Both the position numbers and the translations under genes were made by a program. A stretch of DNA of 14,741 nucleotides from Clostridiales bacterium UBA7103 (lineage in GTDB: Bacteria > Bacillota > Clostridia > Oscillospirales > Oscillospiraceae), in assembly GCA_002493305.1 (NCBI GenBank), contig DKYJ01000026.1, positions 9,874-24,614 on the forward strand, in the 5' to 3' direction. How positions within the stretch are numbered: position 1 is the first letter of the stretch; each line of letters starts with the position of its first letter. This document shows, piece by piece, positions 1 to 7,558 of the stretch. A model generated the notes under the pieces. The model saw nothing but the letters and a program-made list of their open reading frames with translations, was not told the DNA's origin and ran no database searches.

Positions 1-1692
1 GACTATTACCAGCCGGAGGCCTATATCCCCCACACGGACACATTTATTGAAAAGGACTGCTCCATAAACGACGAGATAGAGCGCCTGCGCCACAGCGCGA
101 CCTCCAGCCTCTTTGAGCGGCGGGATGTTATAGTCGTGTCCTCCGTCTCGTGCATCTACGGCTTGGGCGACCCTATCGACTATGCCAACATGGTCGTTTC
201 CCTCCGCCCAGGGCAGACGCGGGATTTTGACGCGCTGCTGAGAAAGTTAGTGGAGATTCGTTATGAGCGAAACGACATCGCCTTTGAGCGCAACATGTTC
301 CGCGTGCGGGGCGACACGGTGGAAATATTCCCGGCCTACTCCAAGGATAAGGCCATAAGGGTCGAATTTTTTGGGGACGAGATAGATAGGATAAGCGAGA
401 TAAACGCCCTTACCGGCGTGCCCATACGCTACCTCAACCACGCCGCCATATACCCCGCCAGCCACTATGTTACAACTAAGGAGAAGATGGCGGCGGCTAT
501 CGAGCGCATACGCACTGAGTGCGACGAGCGGGTGAAATTTTTTGAGGAGAACAATAAGCTCCTGGAGGCGCAGCGCATACGTCAGCGTACGGATTATGAT
601 ATTGAGATGATGCAGGAGCTGGGCTACTGCACCGGGATAGAAAACTACTCCCGCGTCATATCCGACAGGGCGCCCGGAAGCCCGCCTATGACGCTTATCG
701 ACTACTTCCCGGAGGACTTTCTGCTCTTCGTGGACGAGAGCCATGTGACCCTGCCGCAGGTGCGCGCCATGTACCGTGGCGACAGGGCGCGGAAGGATTC
801 GCTCGTGGAGTACGGCTTCCGCCTGCCTTCGGCCTATGATAACAGGCCGCTGAAGTTTGAGGAATTTACCGAGCGTATCCACCAACGGGTCTATGTCTCC
901 GCCACGCCCGGCCAGTATGAGCGGGAGCGAGCGGGGCAGGTGGTGGAGCAGATCATCCGCCCCACAGGGCTTCTTGACCCGGAGATTTTTGTCCGCCCCA
1001 TTCAGGGGCAGATCGACGACTTGATCGGAGAGATAAACGGACGCATCGAAAAGGGCATGCGCTGCCTTGTGACAACGCTTACAAAGCGCATGGCGGAGGA
1101 TCTGTCGGACTATCTCACCAACGCCGGGATCCACTGTCGCTATATGCACCATGATATCGGCACCATAGAGCGTATGGAAATAATCCGCGACCTGCGCCTG
1201 GGTGAATTTGATGTGCTGGTGGGGATAAACCTCCTCCGAGAGGGCTTGGATATACCGGAAGTGGGGCTTGTTGCCATTTTGGACGCGGATAAAGAGGGCT
1301 TTTTACGCAGCGAGACCAGTCTTATCCAGACCGTCGGCAGAGCGGCGCGAAACGCAGAGAGCATTGTTATAATGTATGCCGACACCATAACGCCCTCCAT
1401 GCGCGCCTGTATTGATGAGACGAACCGCCGCCGCCAAAAGCAACAGGCATATAATGAGCAGCACGGGATAGTGCCGCAGACGATAATCAAAAATGTGCGG
1501 GATATTATTGAAATTTCCGCCGATGCAAGCACTGCTGCCGCCAAGAAAAACGGCGTGAAGCTCACCTCCAGAGAGCGGGCGGAGCTGATAGACAAGCTGG
1601 AAGCTAAGATGCGCAAGGCGGCGCAGATGCTGGAATTTGAGATAGCCGCAGAGCTTCGCGATGAGATCATACGCCTGCGCGGCGAGAAATAG
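1..1692 (+). CDS. uvrB: UvrABC system protein B, 5'-truncated by window edge
   Basis: UvrB is the damage-verifying helicase-like subunit of nucleotide excision repair. It is loaded by UvrA and recruits UvrC. The frame is open from base 1, so the gene starts outside the window; 563 residues are visible. By comparison with E. coli UvrB about 90 N-terminal residues, including Walker A, are missing. The fragment begins inside the DNA-gripping beta-hairpin (DYYQPEAY) and continues with IEKDCSINDEI. Visible motifs are the motif II box VDESH at fragment residues 244-248, VSATPG near 299, QTVGRAARN near 443, and a C-terminal UVR domain (about residues 527-562, KLEAKMRKAAQMLEFEIAAELRDE region cut here) that contacts UvrC. 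The GTG at 136 falls inside a conserved segment and is not the start. The gene leads a close-packed run, with polA 10 nt downstream. Identification is secure. Confidence 0.97.
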   Translation, partial: DYYQPEAYIPHTDTFIEKDCSINDEIERLRHSATSSLFERRDVIVVSSVSCIYGLGDPIDYANMVVSLRPGQTRDFDALLRKLVEIRYERNDIAFERNMFRVRGDTVEIFPAYSKDKAIRVEFFGDEIDRISEINALTGVPIRYLNHAAIYPASHYVTTKEKMAAAIERIRTECDERVKFFEENNKLLEAQRIRQRTDYDIEMMQELGYCTGIENYSRVISDRAPGSPPMTLIDYFPEDFLLFVDESHVTLPQVRAMYRGDRARKDSLVEYGFRLPSAYDNRPLKFEEFTERIHQRVYVSATPGQYERERAGQVVEQIIRPTGLLDPEIFVRPIQGQIDDLIGEINGRIEKGMRCLVTTLTKRMAEDLSDYLTNAGIHCRYMHHDIGTIERMEIIRDLRLGEFDVLVGINLLREGLDIPEVGLVAILDADKEGFLRSETSLIQTVGRAARNAESIVIMYADTITPSMRACIDETNRRRQKQQAYNEQHGIVPQTIIKNVRDIIEISADASTAAAKKNGVKLTSRERAELIDKLEAKMRKAAQMLEFEIAAELRDEIIRLRGEK

Positions 1693-1702
1693 GAGGACAG
1701 GC

Positions 1703-4261
1703 ATGAAACTGATGATACTGGACGGCAACAGCATGGCAAACCGGGCTTTCTACGGCGTGCGTATGCTCAACGCCCCGGACGGGACGCCCACAAACGCCGT
1801 CTTTGGCTTTGCCTCCATTCTTCAAAAGCTGCTGGACGAGCAGAAGCCGGACGCGGTCTGCGTCAGCTTTGATCTCAAAGCGCCCACCTTCCGCCACGAG
1901 CGTTATGACGGCTATAAGGCCAAGCGCAAGCCCATGCCGGAGGAGCTGGCGGTGCAGATGCCGCTTATAAAGGAGCTGCTGGACGCTATGGGCATCCGCC
2001 GTTACGAGCTTGAGGGCTATGAGGCGGACGACATTTTGGGCACCGCTGCTGCAAAGTGCGAGGCTCAGGGCTGGGACTGCCTGATAGTCACCGGCGATAA
2101 GGACAGCCTTCAGCTCGTCAGTGACAGTACGACTGTCTGCAATGTCAAGACTCGCATGGGGCAGACGGAGACAATACTATATACTCCTCAGCGCTTTTTC
2201 GAGGAATACGGCTTTGAGCCAAAGCTCATGGTAGACCTGAAGGCGCTGATGGGTGACGCGTCTGACAATATTCCCGGCGTGCCGGGCATAGGAGAGAAAT
2301 CCGCCATGGAGCTGCTGCGCCGCTTCGGCGGGCTTGAGCAGGTGTATGAGAGCATAGACGCGCCGGAGATAAAGCCCGCCGCCAGAAAAAAGCTGCTGGA
2401 GGGGCGCGAGAGCGCGGATATGTCCTATTGGCTTGCCACTATCGTGCGCGACGCGCCCTTGGACTTCAAGCCCGAGGACAGCCTGTGGAACAGGGACTAC
2501 AAAAGCGAGCTATACCCGCTGCTAAAGCGGCTGGGCTTTAATAAATTCATAGAAAAATGGGGTGTTTCCCCCGATGAGAGCGCCCATAACGAGCATAGCG
2601 CCAAGGCTCTGCCGAGAGTCGTTATTGATGACGGTGCCGCTATGGCGGCGCTGACGGAGAGTCTCGCCGTGGCGCAGAGCGTGGCGGTGCTGAGCTTTGA
2701 CGGGCTTGACCGCTTGGAGCTTTGCGACGGGCAAAAGGTCTATGAGGCCGCGTGGCAGACGGCGGGGGAGGCGTATAACGCCATGCTCCGGCGGCTCTTC
2801 TCGCCGGAGATAAGGAAAATCGGCCACAATGTCAAGGAGCTTATGGGGCTTTTAACGGCCGAGGGGCTGCCCACTGAGGGCTTTGTGTTTGATACGGCTC
2901 TGGCTGAGTATCTGCTGGACGCGACTGCCGGGGATTACGCGCTGCCGCGCCTTTCCCAAAAGTATTTTGACGGTGAGATAGACGGGGTACAGGCCGTGTA
3001 TATGCTGTACCCGGAGCTTGACAAGCGCCTGAGCGAGCTTGAGATGGACAGACTCTATTACGATGTGGAGCTGCCGCTGTGCGCTGTGCTTGCGGATATG
3101 GAGCAGGCGGGCTTTTTAGTCGACCGGGCGGCACTTTATCAGTTTGGCGAGAGCATGAACGGGGATATTGAGAGCCTGCAGAACCAGATCTGGGACATTG
3201 CGGGCAGAGAATTCAACATCAATTCCCCAAAGCAGCTCGGAGAGGTGCTGTATGAGGACTTGAAGCTGCCCTACGGGAAAAAGACCAAGACCGGTTGGAG
3301 CACTAACGCGGACAGCCTTGAAAAGCTCAAGGGCAGATACCCCATTGCCGACTGCGTGCTGGATTACCGCACGCTAACCAAGCTCAAATCCACCTATGCC
3401 GACGGCCTTTTGAAGGTCATCGACCCGGACGGCAGGATACGCACCCGTTTTCAAATGACAGTCACGGCGACAGGCAGGCTTTCATCTACCGAGCCGAATT
3501 TGCAGAATATCCCCGTGCGCAAAAAGCAGGGGGCGCAGATACGGCGTATGTTTGTCGCCCCGGCGGGCATGGTGCTGGTGGACGCGGATTACAGCCAGAT
3601 AGAACTGCGGCTGCTTGCACATGTTTCCGGGGACAAGACCATGCAGGAGGCCTTTTTGAGCGGGGAGGATTTCCACGCGGTGACGGCCTCCCATGTGTTC
3701 GGTGTGCCGCTCAGCGAGGTCACCCCTGCCATGCGCAGCAGCGCAAAGGCCGTGAACTTCGGCATTGTATACGGTATTTCGGCTTTTTCACTGGCACAGG
3801 ATATTGGCGTGAGCCAGTGGGAGGCTAAGGCCTATATGGACGCCTATATGGAAAAATACCACGGCGTCAGGGACTATATGAAGGCCATTGTGGAAAAGGC
3901 CAAGGCAGATGGCTATGTCAGCACTCTGTTTGGACGGCGGCGCTATCTGCCAGAGCTAAAAAGCTCCAATTTCAATATGCGCTCCTTCGGGGAGCGGGTG
4001 GCGCTGAATATGCCCATTCAGGGCACCGCCGCAGATGTTATCAAGATAGCCATGGTCAATGTCCACCGCCGTCTCAAGGCTGAGAAGCTGCGCGCAAGAC
4101 TTATTCTTCAAGTCCACGATGAGCTTATTGTGGAGTGCCCTGAGCAGGAGCGGGAGACGGTCGAGCGGCTTTTGAAGGAGGAAATGGAGCGGGCCGCAGA
4201 ACTCACCGTGCCGCTTACGGCAGAGGTCAGCTCCGGCAAAAGCTGGGCGGAGGCGCATTGA
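1703..4261 (+). CDS. polA: DNA polymerase I
   Basis: Pol I removes RNA primers and fills gaps in lagging-strand synthesis and excision repair. The start chosen is the ATG at 1703, preceded by AGGAGG at 1691-1696; an in-frame ATG at 1661 lies inside uvrB and adds 14 unrelated residues. The product is 852 aa. Residues 1 to about 290 form the 5' nuclease domain (EADDILG near 107, TGDKDS near 131, GDASDNIPGVPGIG near 184). The middle region (about 310-480) is the 3'-5' exonuclease fold, but the DxE motif is SFDGLD near 333-338 and the aspartate expected after GHNVKE (near 374) is absent, so proofreading is probably lost, as in Bacillus and Thermus Pol I. The polymerase domain has motif A (VDADYSQIELR, near 625), motif B (RSSAKAVNFGIVYG, near 677) and motif C (VHDE, near 804). 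The stop abuts the rimI start. Confidence 0.97.
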   Translation: MKLMILDGNSMANRAFYGVRMLNAPDGTPTNAVFGFASILQKLLDEQKPDAVCVSFDLKAPTFRHERYDGYKAKRKPMPEELAVQMPLIKELLDAMGIRRYELEGYEADDILGTAAAKCEAQGWDCLIVTGDKDSLQLVSDSTTVCNVKTRMGQTETILYTPQRFFEEYGFEPKLMVDLKALMGDASDNIPGVPGIGEKSAMELLRRFGGLEQVYESIDAPEIKPAARKKLLEGRESADMSYWLATIVRDAPLDFKPEDSLWNRDYKSELYPLLKRLGFNKFIEKWGVSPDESAHNEHSAKALPRVVIDDGAAMAALTESLAVAQSVAVLSFDGLDRLELCDGQKVYEAAWQTAGEAYNAMLRRLFSPEIRKIGHNVKELMGLLTAEGLPTEGFVFDTALAEYLLDATAGDYALPRLSQKYFDGEIDGVQAVYMLYPELDKRLSELEMDRLYYDVELPLCAVLADMEQAGFLVDRAALYQFGESMNGDIESLQNQIWDIAGREFNINSPKQLGEVLYEDLKLPYGKKTKTGWSTNADSLEKLKGRYPIADCVLDYRTLTKLKSTYADGLLKVIDPDGRIRTRFQMTVTATGRLSSTEPNLQNIPVRKKQGAQIRRMFVAPAGMVLVDADYSQIELRLLAHVSGDKTMQEAFLSGEDFHAVTASHVFGVPLSEVTPAMRSSAKAVNFGIVYGISAFSLAQDIGVSQWEAKAYMDAYMEKYHGVRDYMKAIVEKAKADGYVSTLFGRRRYLPELKSSNFNMRSFGERVALNMPIQGTAADVIKIAMVNVHRRLKAEKLRARLILQVHDELIVECPEQERETVERLLKEEMERAAELTVPLTAEVSSGKSWAEAH

Positions 4262-4705
4262 GTGGAGTTTATAATAAGAGATGCGAGCTTGGAGGATATT
4301 CCGGCGCTGGAAAAGCTGGAGCAGTTGTGCTTCTCCGTGCCATGGACAAAGGAACAGCTTATTGGTCAGCTGCCTGACGGTACCCACCGCTTTCTTGTTG
4401 CAGAACGGGGCGGCGAGCTTTTGGGCTATGTGGGTATGATGTTTGTGCTGGACGAAGGGTATATCTCCAATGTGGTCACAGCCCCACCTGCCAGACGGAA
4501 CGGGATAGGCAGAGCGCTTATCTCGGCGCTGTTAAAGCAGGCGGAGGAGCTTGCGTTGAGCTTCGTGACCCTTGAGGTGCGCAGGAGCAATGAGCCTGCA
4601 AAGGCTCTTTACGCGCAGCAGGGATTTATCCCCGTCGGCGAGCGCAGGGACTATTATCAGCGCCCAAAAGAGGACGCAATACTGATGACCAATTTTTTGA
4701 AATGA
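4262..4705 (+). CDS. rimI: Ribosomal protein S18-alanine N-acetyltransferase
   Basis: This GNAT-family enzyme uses acetyl-CoA to acetylate protein N-termini; RimI classically acts on ribosomal protein S18. It starts with GTG immediately after the polA TGA, with GGAGG at 4248-4252 inside polA as ribosome binding site, so translation is probably coupled. The 147-aa length is typical. The acetyl-CoA pyrophosphate loop RRNGIG is at 78-83, the strand with the likely catalytic glutamate is LEVR (E105), and the block N110..A..LY leads to GF at 121-122. The tail RRDYYQRPKEDAILM is characteristic of RimI. RimI genes are commonly linked to tRNA t6A genes, and tsaD follows after 12 nt. A different protein substrate cannot be excluded. 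Confidence 0.9.
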   Translation: MEFIIRDASLEDIPALEKLEQLCFSVPWTKEQLIGQLPDGTHRFLVAERGGELLGYVGMMFVLDEGYISNVVTAPPARRNGIGRALISALLKQAEELALSFVTLEVRRSNEPAKALYAQQGFIPVGERRDYYQRPKEDAILMTNFLK

Positions 4706-4717
4706 GGCGCTTAAGCA

Positions 4718-5719
4718 TTGAAAATACTGGCATTTGAATCAACCTGCGACGAGACCGCCGCCGCAATAGTGGAGGACGGGCGCAGAATTTTAACCGACCA
4801 AATTGCGTCTCAGGCGAAGCTGCACGCGGTATACGGCGGCGTCGTGCCGGAGATAGCCTCCCGCTGCCATGTGGAGGTCATATCCATTCTGGCCCAGCGG
4901 GCGCTTGACGCGGCAGGGCTTACGCGAAAGGACATTGACGCGGTTGCCGTATCCTACGCGCCGGGGCTTATCGGCGCGGTGCTGGTGGGTGTGAACTTTG
5001 CCAAGGCGGCAGCTTCTGCTCTGGGTGTGCCGCTTATCCCGGTGCATCATATCCGGGGACATATCGCGGCAAACTATCTTGCGTATCCTGAGCTTGAGCC
5101 GCCCTTCCTATGCCTTGCCATTTCAGGCGGCAACACCATGATAGTCGATGTGCGCTCGTATACGGATATGAAGATCATCGGAGCCACGAGAGACGACGCG
5201 GCAGGGGAGTGCTTTGATAAGACGGCGCGCGTGCTCGGTCTGCCATACCCCGGAGGCAAGCCCTTGGACGAGCTTTCTCAGGGCGGGGACGATACGAAGT
5301 ATCATTTTCCTGTGTCTGTGGTGGACGGCAGCCCCTATGACATGAGCTTTTCCGGGCTTAAGACGGCGGTGGTGAATTTAGTGCATAACGCCGAGCAGAA
5401 GGGCGAGGCGCTGGACAGAGCGTCTCTTGCAGCTTCCTTTACCAGGGCTGTCAGCGACAGTCTTGTGCCGCGCACTATGAGCGCAGCCCGTGAACTGGGC
5501 TATAAAAATATTGCCATTGCCGGCGGCGTCGCTGCAAATTCCCGTATACGGGCGGATTTTCAGGCCGCCGCTGAGAAAGAGGGCTGCCGGCTGTTTATCC
5601 CGCCGCTGCGCCTTTGCGGTGATAACGGCGCGATGATAGGTGCCCAGGCTTATTATGAGTATCTTGCCGGTACAAGGGCCGGCAGCGAGCTGAACGCATA
5701 TGCCAGCATGGAGCTTTAA
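4718..5719 (+). CDS. tsaD: tRNA N6-adenosine threonylcarbamoyltransferase
   Basis: TsaD (Kae1/YgjD/Gcp family) transfers the threonylcarbamoyl group from threonylcarbamoyl-AMP to A37 of tRNAs reading ANN codons, working with TsaB and TsaE. The 333-aa length fits the family. The start is TTG at 4718, with GAGG at 4704-4707; the protein then begins with the invariant FESTCDET. Metal ligands are visible: H111 and H115 in HHIRGH, and the late aspartate in CGDNGAMI (about residue 302). The nucleotide-binding elements SGGNT and GGVAANSRIR are intact. It sits 12 nt after rimI and 21 nt before radC. Partner genes tsaB and tsaE are not in the window. Confidence 0.96.
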   Translation: MKILAFESTCDETAAAIVEDGRRILTDQIASQAKLHAVYGGVVPEIASRCHVEVISILAQRALDAAGLTRKDIDAVAVSYAPGLIGAVLVGVNFAKAAASALGVPLIPVHHIRGHIAANYLAYPELEPPFLCLAISGGNTMIVDVRSYTDMKIIGATRDDAAGECFDKTARVLGLPYPGGKPLDELSQGGDDTKYHFPVSVVDGSPYDMSFSGLKTAVVNLVHNAEQKGEALDRASLAASFTRAVSDSLVPRTMSAARELGYKNIAIAGGVAANSRIRADFQAAAEKEGCRLFIPPLRLCGDNGAMIGAQAYYEYLAGTRAGSELNAYASMEL

Positions 5720-5740
5720 CGCAGACAGGGGAGAGGCATT

Positions 5741-6451
5741 GTGGGAGTGCATGACGGACACAGAGAACGCCTGCGGGAAAATTTCATAGAAAAGGGCGGG
5801 CTCTCCGGTTTCTCCGACTTGAGCGCCCTTGAATTGCTGCTGTTTTATGCCATACCACGTCGTGACACTAACCCGATAGCGCACAGGCTTTTGGAGAAAT
5901 TCGGTTCGCTGCACGGTATAATGACAGCCACTGAGCAGGAACTGATGGAGGTGGACGGTGTGGGTGAGAGCGCGGCAGTGCTGCTGCGCCTTGTGCTGCA
6001 AATGGCCAGAAAGTGCGAAATATCCCGAACCAGAGATATGCGTGCGATACTGAGTTCCTCCGATGCAGGCAGGTATTGCATGCCCCGGTTTATGTATGAA
6101 GAGGACGAGGTGGTGCTGATGCTCTGCCTTGACGGCCAGCGGCGGGTGAAAAAATGCGTCGAAGTTGGCAGGGGCATGGCAAATGCTGTGGAATCAAATC
6201 TGCGTCTGATAACGGAGACGGCGCTGCGCTGTAAAGCCTGCTCAGTGGTCATTGCCCATAACCACCCGGACGGCATCGCACTGCCCTCTGCTGAGGATAA
6301 CGCCGCCACAAAGCAGATAATCGCCGCGCTTGAGCCACTGGGCATAGAGTTTATAGACCATATAATCGTAGCTGGTGAAGATTTTATATCATATGCCGAC
6401 TCCGGCATGCTCCCGCTGCTCAAAGGCGGAGCAGCAGTGAGCATATTCTGA
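5741..6451 (+). CDS. radC: RadC family JAMM/MPN+ protein (UPF0758)
   Basis: The 236-residue protein matches the RadC family: an N-terminal helix-hairpin-helix region (VDGVGESAAV, residues 71-80) followed by a JAB1/MPN metalloprotease-like domain. The zinc-binding JAMM motif is complete, with H173, H175, S183 and D186 in HNHPDGIALPSAED. The start is GTG at 5741 with a purine-rich GGGGAG at 5728-5733. The family's biochemical role is not settled. The old assignment to DNA repair rests on a mutant later traced to another gene, so repair by RadC should not be assumed. It is the last gene of the run that starts with uvrB, and no intrinsic terminator is visible after it. Confidence 0.92.
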   Translation: MGVHDGHRERLRENFIEKGGLSGFSDLSALELLLFYAIPRRDTNPIAHRLLEKFGSLHGIMTATEQELMEVDGVGESAAVLLRLVLQMARKCEISRTRDMRAILSSSDAGRYCMPRFMYEEDEVVLMLCLDGQRRVKKCVEVGRGMANAVESNLRLITETALRCKACSVVIAHNHPDGIALPSAEDNAATKQIIAALEPLGIEFIDHIIVAGEDFISYADSGMLPLLKGGAAVSIF

Positions 6452-6492
6452 TTTATTTAGAAAAATTAAGCATTCCGCAGTTAAAAGCTGTC

Positions 6493-6521
6493 TTGACATT
6501 TCGGCCTTGAGCCGTTATAAT
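6493..6521 (+). promoter_or_regulatory. Perfect-consensus sigma-A promoter for rpsU
   Basis: TTGACA at 6493-6498 and TATAAT at 6516-6521 are separated by exactly 17 bases, so both hexamers match the housekeeping consensus. Transcription would start near 6528, giving a leader of about 60 nt before the rpsU ATG at 6589. Such an exact match fits a highly expressed ribosomal protein gene. The start site itself is inferred. Confidence 0.88.
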
Positions 6522-6534
6522 AACTTCGTTAAAA

Positions 6535-6567
6535 GCCAATAATTTGGCCCTTGAAGCGCCATTGGCG
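6535..6567 (+). promoter_or_regulatory. Possible mutually exclusive hairpins in the rpsU leader
   Basis: GCCAA (6535-6539) can pair with TTGGC (6544-6548), and CGCC (6557-6560) with GGCG (6564-6567). Alternatively GCCAAT (6535-6540) pairs exactly with ATTGGC (6561-6566), which excludes both smaller hairpins. These elements lie in the predicted 5' untranslated region just before the rpsU ribosome binding site. The complementarity is seen directly; a regulatory role is speculation. Confidence 0.3.
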
Positions 6568-6588
6568 TATTTGGAGGGAGGGAAATAT

Positions 6589-6774
6589 ATGTCTGAAATT
6601 TATGTCAAAGAGAACGAGTCTCTGGACAACGCTCTTAAAAGATTCAAGCGCAGCTGTGCTAAATCCGGCGTCCTGGCTGACCTGAGAAAGAAGGAGTACT
6701 ACCAGAGCCCCAGCGTCAAGCGCCGCAAGAAGTCTGAGGCAGCGCGCAAGAACAAGAACAAGCGTTACTATTAA
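6589..6774 (+). CDS. rpsU: 30S ribosomal protein S21
   Basis: This small basic protein of 61 residues opens with SEIYVKENESLDNALKRFKR and ends in a lysine/arginine-rich tail (KNKNKRYY), the standard layout of bacterial S21, a small-subunit protein linked to translation initiation. The ATG at 6589 is preceded by two overlapping Shine-Dalgarno stretches (6573-6582, GGAGGGAGGG). An in-frame TTG at 6544 would add 15 residues foreign to the family and is rejected. It has its own consensus promoter upstream and a strong terminator 6 nt after the stop codon. Confidence 0.96.
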   Translation: MSEIYVKENESLDNALKRFKRSCAKSGVLADLRKKEYYQSPSVKRRKKSEAARKNKNKRYY

Positions 6775-6780
6775 TGTAAT

Positions 6781-6808
6781 AAAAAGCAGCACTGCGGTGC
6801 TGCTTTTT
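6781..6808 (+). terminator. Intrinsic terminator after rpsU
   Basis: The 12-base arms 6781-6792 (AAAAAGCAGCAC) and 6797-6808 (GTGCTGCTTTTT) are perfectly complementary around a TGCG loop; the T run closes the right arm. It lies 6 nt after the rpsU stop and 20 nt before the next start codon. The A-run/T-run symmetry would allow function on either strand. Confidence 0.9.
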
Positions 6809-6828
6809 ATATTACGAAGGAGGATAAC

Positions 6829-7446
6829 ATGAAAGTTCTGTTGATAAACGGCAGCCCCGGAGAAAACGGCAATACATTTATCGCCCTTAAAGAAATGGAG
6901 CGGGTGTTCAATGCCGAGGGCGTGGAGACGGAGCTGATCCATATAGGAAACAAGGCCATTCGCGGCTGTACGGCCTGCGGCGCCTGCGCAAGGCTTGGCA
7001 AATGCGTGTTTGACGATGCTGTCAATGAAATTGCCCTGAAGCTCAGAGAGAGCGACGGGATAGTCGTCGGCAGCCCTGTATACTATGCCTCCGCCAACGC
7101 GACTGTTGTGGCTTTTATGCAGAGACTCTTTTTCAGCGTGGATTTTGATTTGAGCATGAAGGTGGGCGCGGCAGTGGTCGCCGCCAGAAGAGGCGGCCTA
7201 TCCGCAACCTTTGATGAGCTCAACAAATTTTTCTCCATCTCCGGTATGCCCATTGCCACCAGCCAGTATTGGAACAGTATTCACGGCAGAAAGCCGGGCG
7301 AGGCGGAGCAGGACTATGAGGGTCTTCAAACCATGCGAACTCTCGCGCGGAACATGAGCTTCCTTATGAAAAGCATAGCTCTCGGTAAGGAGAAATACGG
7401 CTTGCCCGAACAGGAGGACAGAGTAGCCACAAATTTCATCAGATAA
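6829..7446 (+). CDS. Flavodoxin-fold NAD(P)H-dependent oxidoreductase with iron-sulfur flavoprotein-type cysteine motif
   Basis: The 205-residue protein has the FMN phosphate-binding loop GSPGENGNT (8-16) and a second flavin loop GSPVYY (81-86), as in the NADPH-dependent FMN reductase / iron-sulfur flavoprotein superfamily. C47, C50, C53 and C59 form C-X2-C-X2-C-X5-C, which fits the compact cysteine motif that holds a 4Fe-4S cluster in archaeal and clostridial iron-sulfur flavoproteins. A redox role in electron transfer or removal of oxygen species is therefore plausible; the substrate is unknown. The ATG at 6829 follows GAAGGAGG at 6816-6823. It sits 20 nt beyond the rpsU terminator, with no recognisable promoter between, and has its own terminator. 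A plain quinone or FMN reductase is the alternative. Confidence 0.85.
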   Translation: MKVLLINGSPGENGNTFIALKEMERVFNAEGVETELIHIGNKAIRGCTACGACARLGKCVFDDAVNEIALKLRESDGIVVGSPVYYASANATVVAFMQRLFFSVDFDLSMKVGAAVVAARRGGLSATFDELNKFFSISGMPIATSQYWNSIHGRKPGEAEQDYEGLQTMRTLARNMSFLMKSIALGKEKYGLPEQEDRVATNFIR

Positions 7447-7452
7447 GACAGC

Positions 7453-7491
7453 AAAAATCACTGGGATATCAAAAATCCCGGTGATTTTTTT
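7453..7491 (+). terminator. Intrinsic terminator after the flavoprotein gene
   Basis: The 15-base arms 7453-7467 and 7475-7489 pair with a single G-U wobble (T7462 with G7480) around a 7-nt loop, and the right arm ends in a run of seven T (7485-7491). It starts 7 nt after the stop codon and separates the flavoprotein gene from the citrate operon. Confidence 0.9.
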
Positions 7492-7530
7492 GCTTTTCCT
7501 GTTTATTTTATAACGATTCCGCTCAGAGGG

Positions 7531-7558
7531 TAGACAAATGATAAAAAAGGTGTATAAT
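7531..7558 (+). promoter_or_regulatory. Promoter of the citrate synthase-gntR-aconitase-IDH operon
   Basis: TAGACA at 7531-7536 (five of six matches to the -35 consensus) and TATAAT at 7553-7558 are spaced by 16 bases. The predicted start near 7565 falls in the middle of the palindrome at 7551-7574, leaving a leader of about 40 nt before the ATG at 7604. Confidence 0.72.

Noticed and set aside
247..1152. Long minus-strand open frame opposite uvrB
   Set aside because: It lies antisense to a conserved coding region, has no recognisable domain and no ribosome binding site; it is a mirror of GC-rich codon structure.
136..1692. uvrB starting at the GTG at 136
   Set aside because: The same frame is open to base 1 and the upstream residues (DYYQPEAY, IEKDCSINDE) are conserved UvrB sequence, so the gene is simply cut by the window edge.
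3765..3772. TTGTATAC in polA as a further GntR half-site
   Set aside because: It is not palindromic beyond the core and is explained by the codons of polymerase motif B (NFGIVYG).
5378..6001. Minus-strand frame spanning tsaD and radC
   Set aside because: Both plus-strand genes have intact family motifs here and the antisense product resembles nothing known.
6452..6492. Terminator after radC
   Set aside because: Only a 3-bp CAG/CTG stem is present and no T run follows; read-through into rpsU cannot be excluded.
7550..7558. Extended -10 (TGnTATAAT) at the citrate operon promoter
   Set aside because: TG directly abuts TATAAT without the required intervening base; the promoter is better described by its -35 and -10 boxes.
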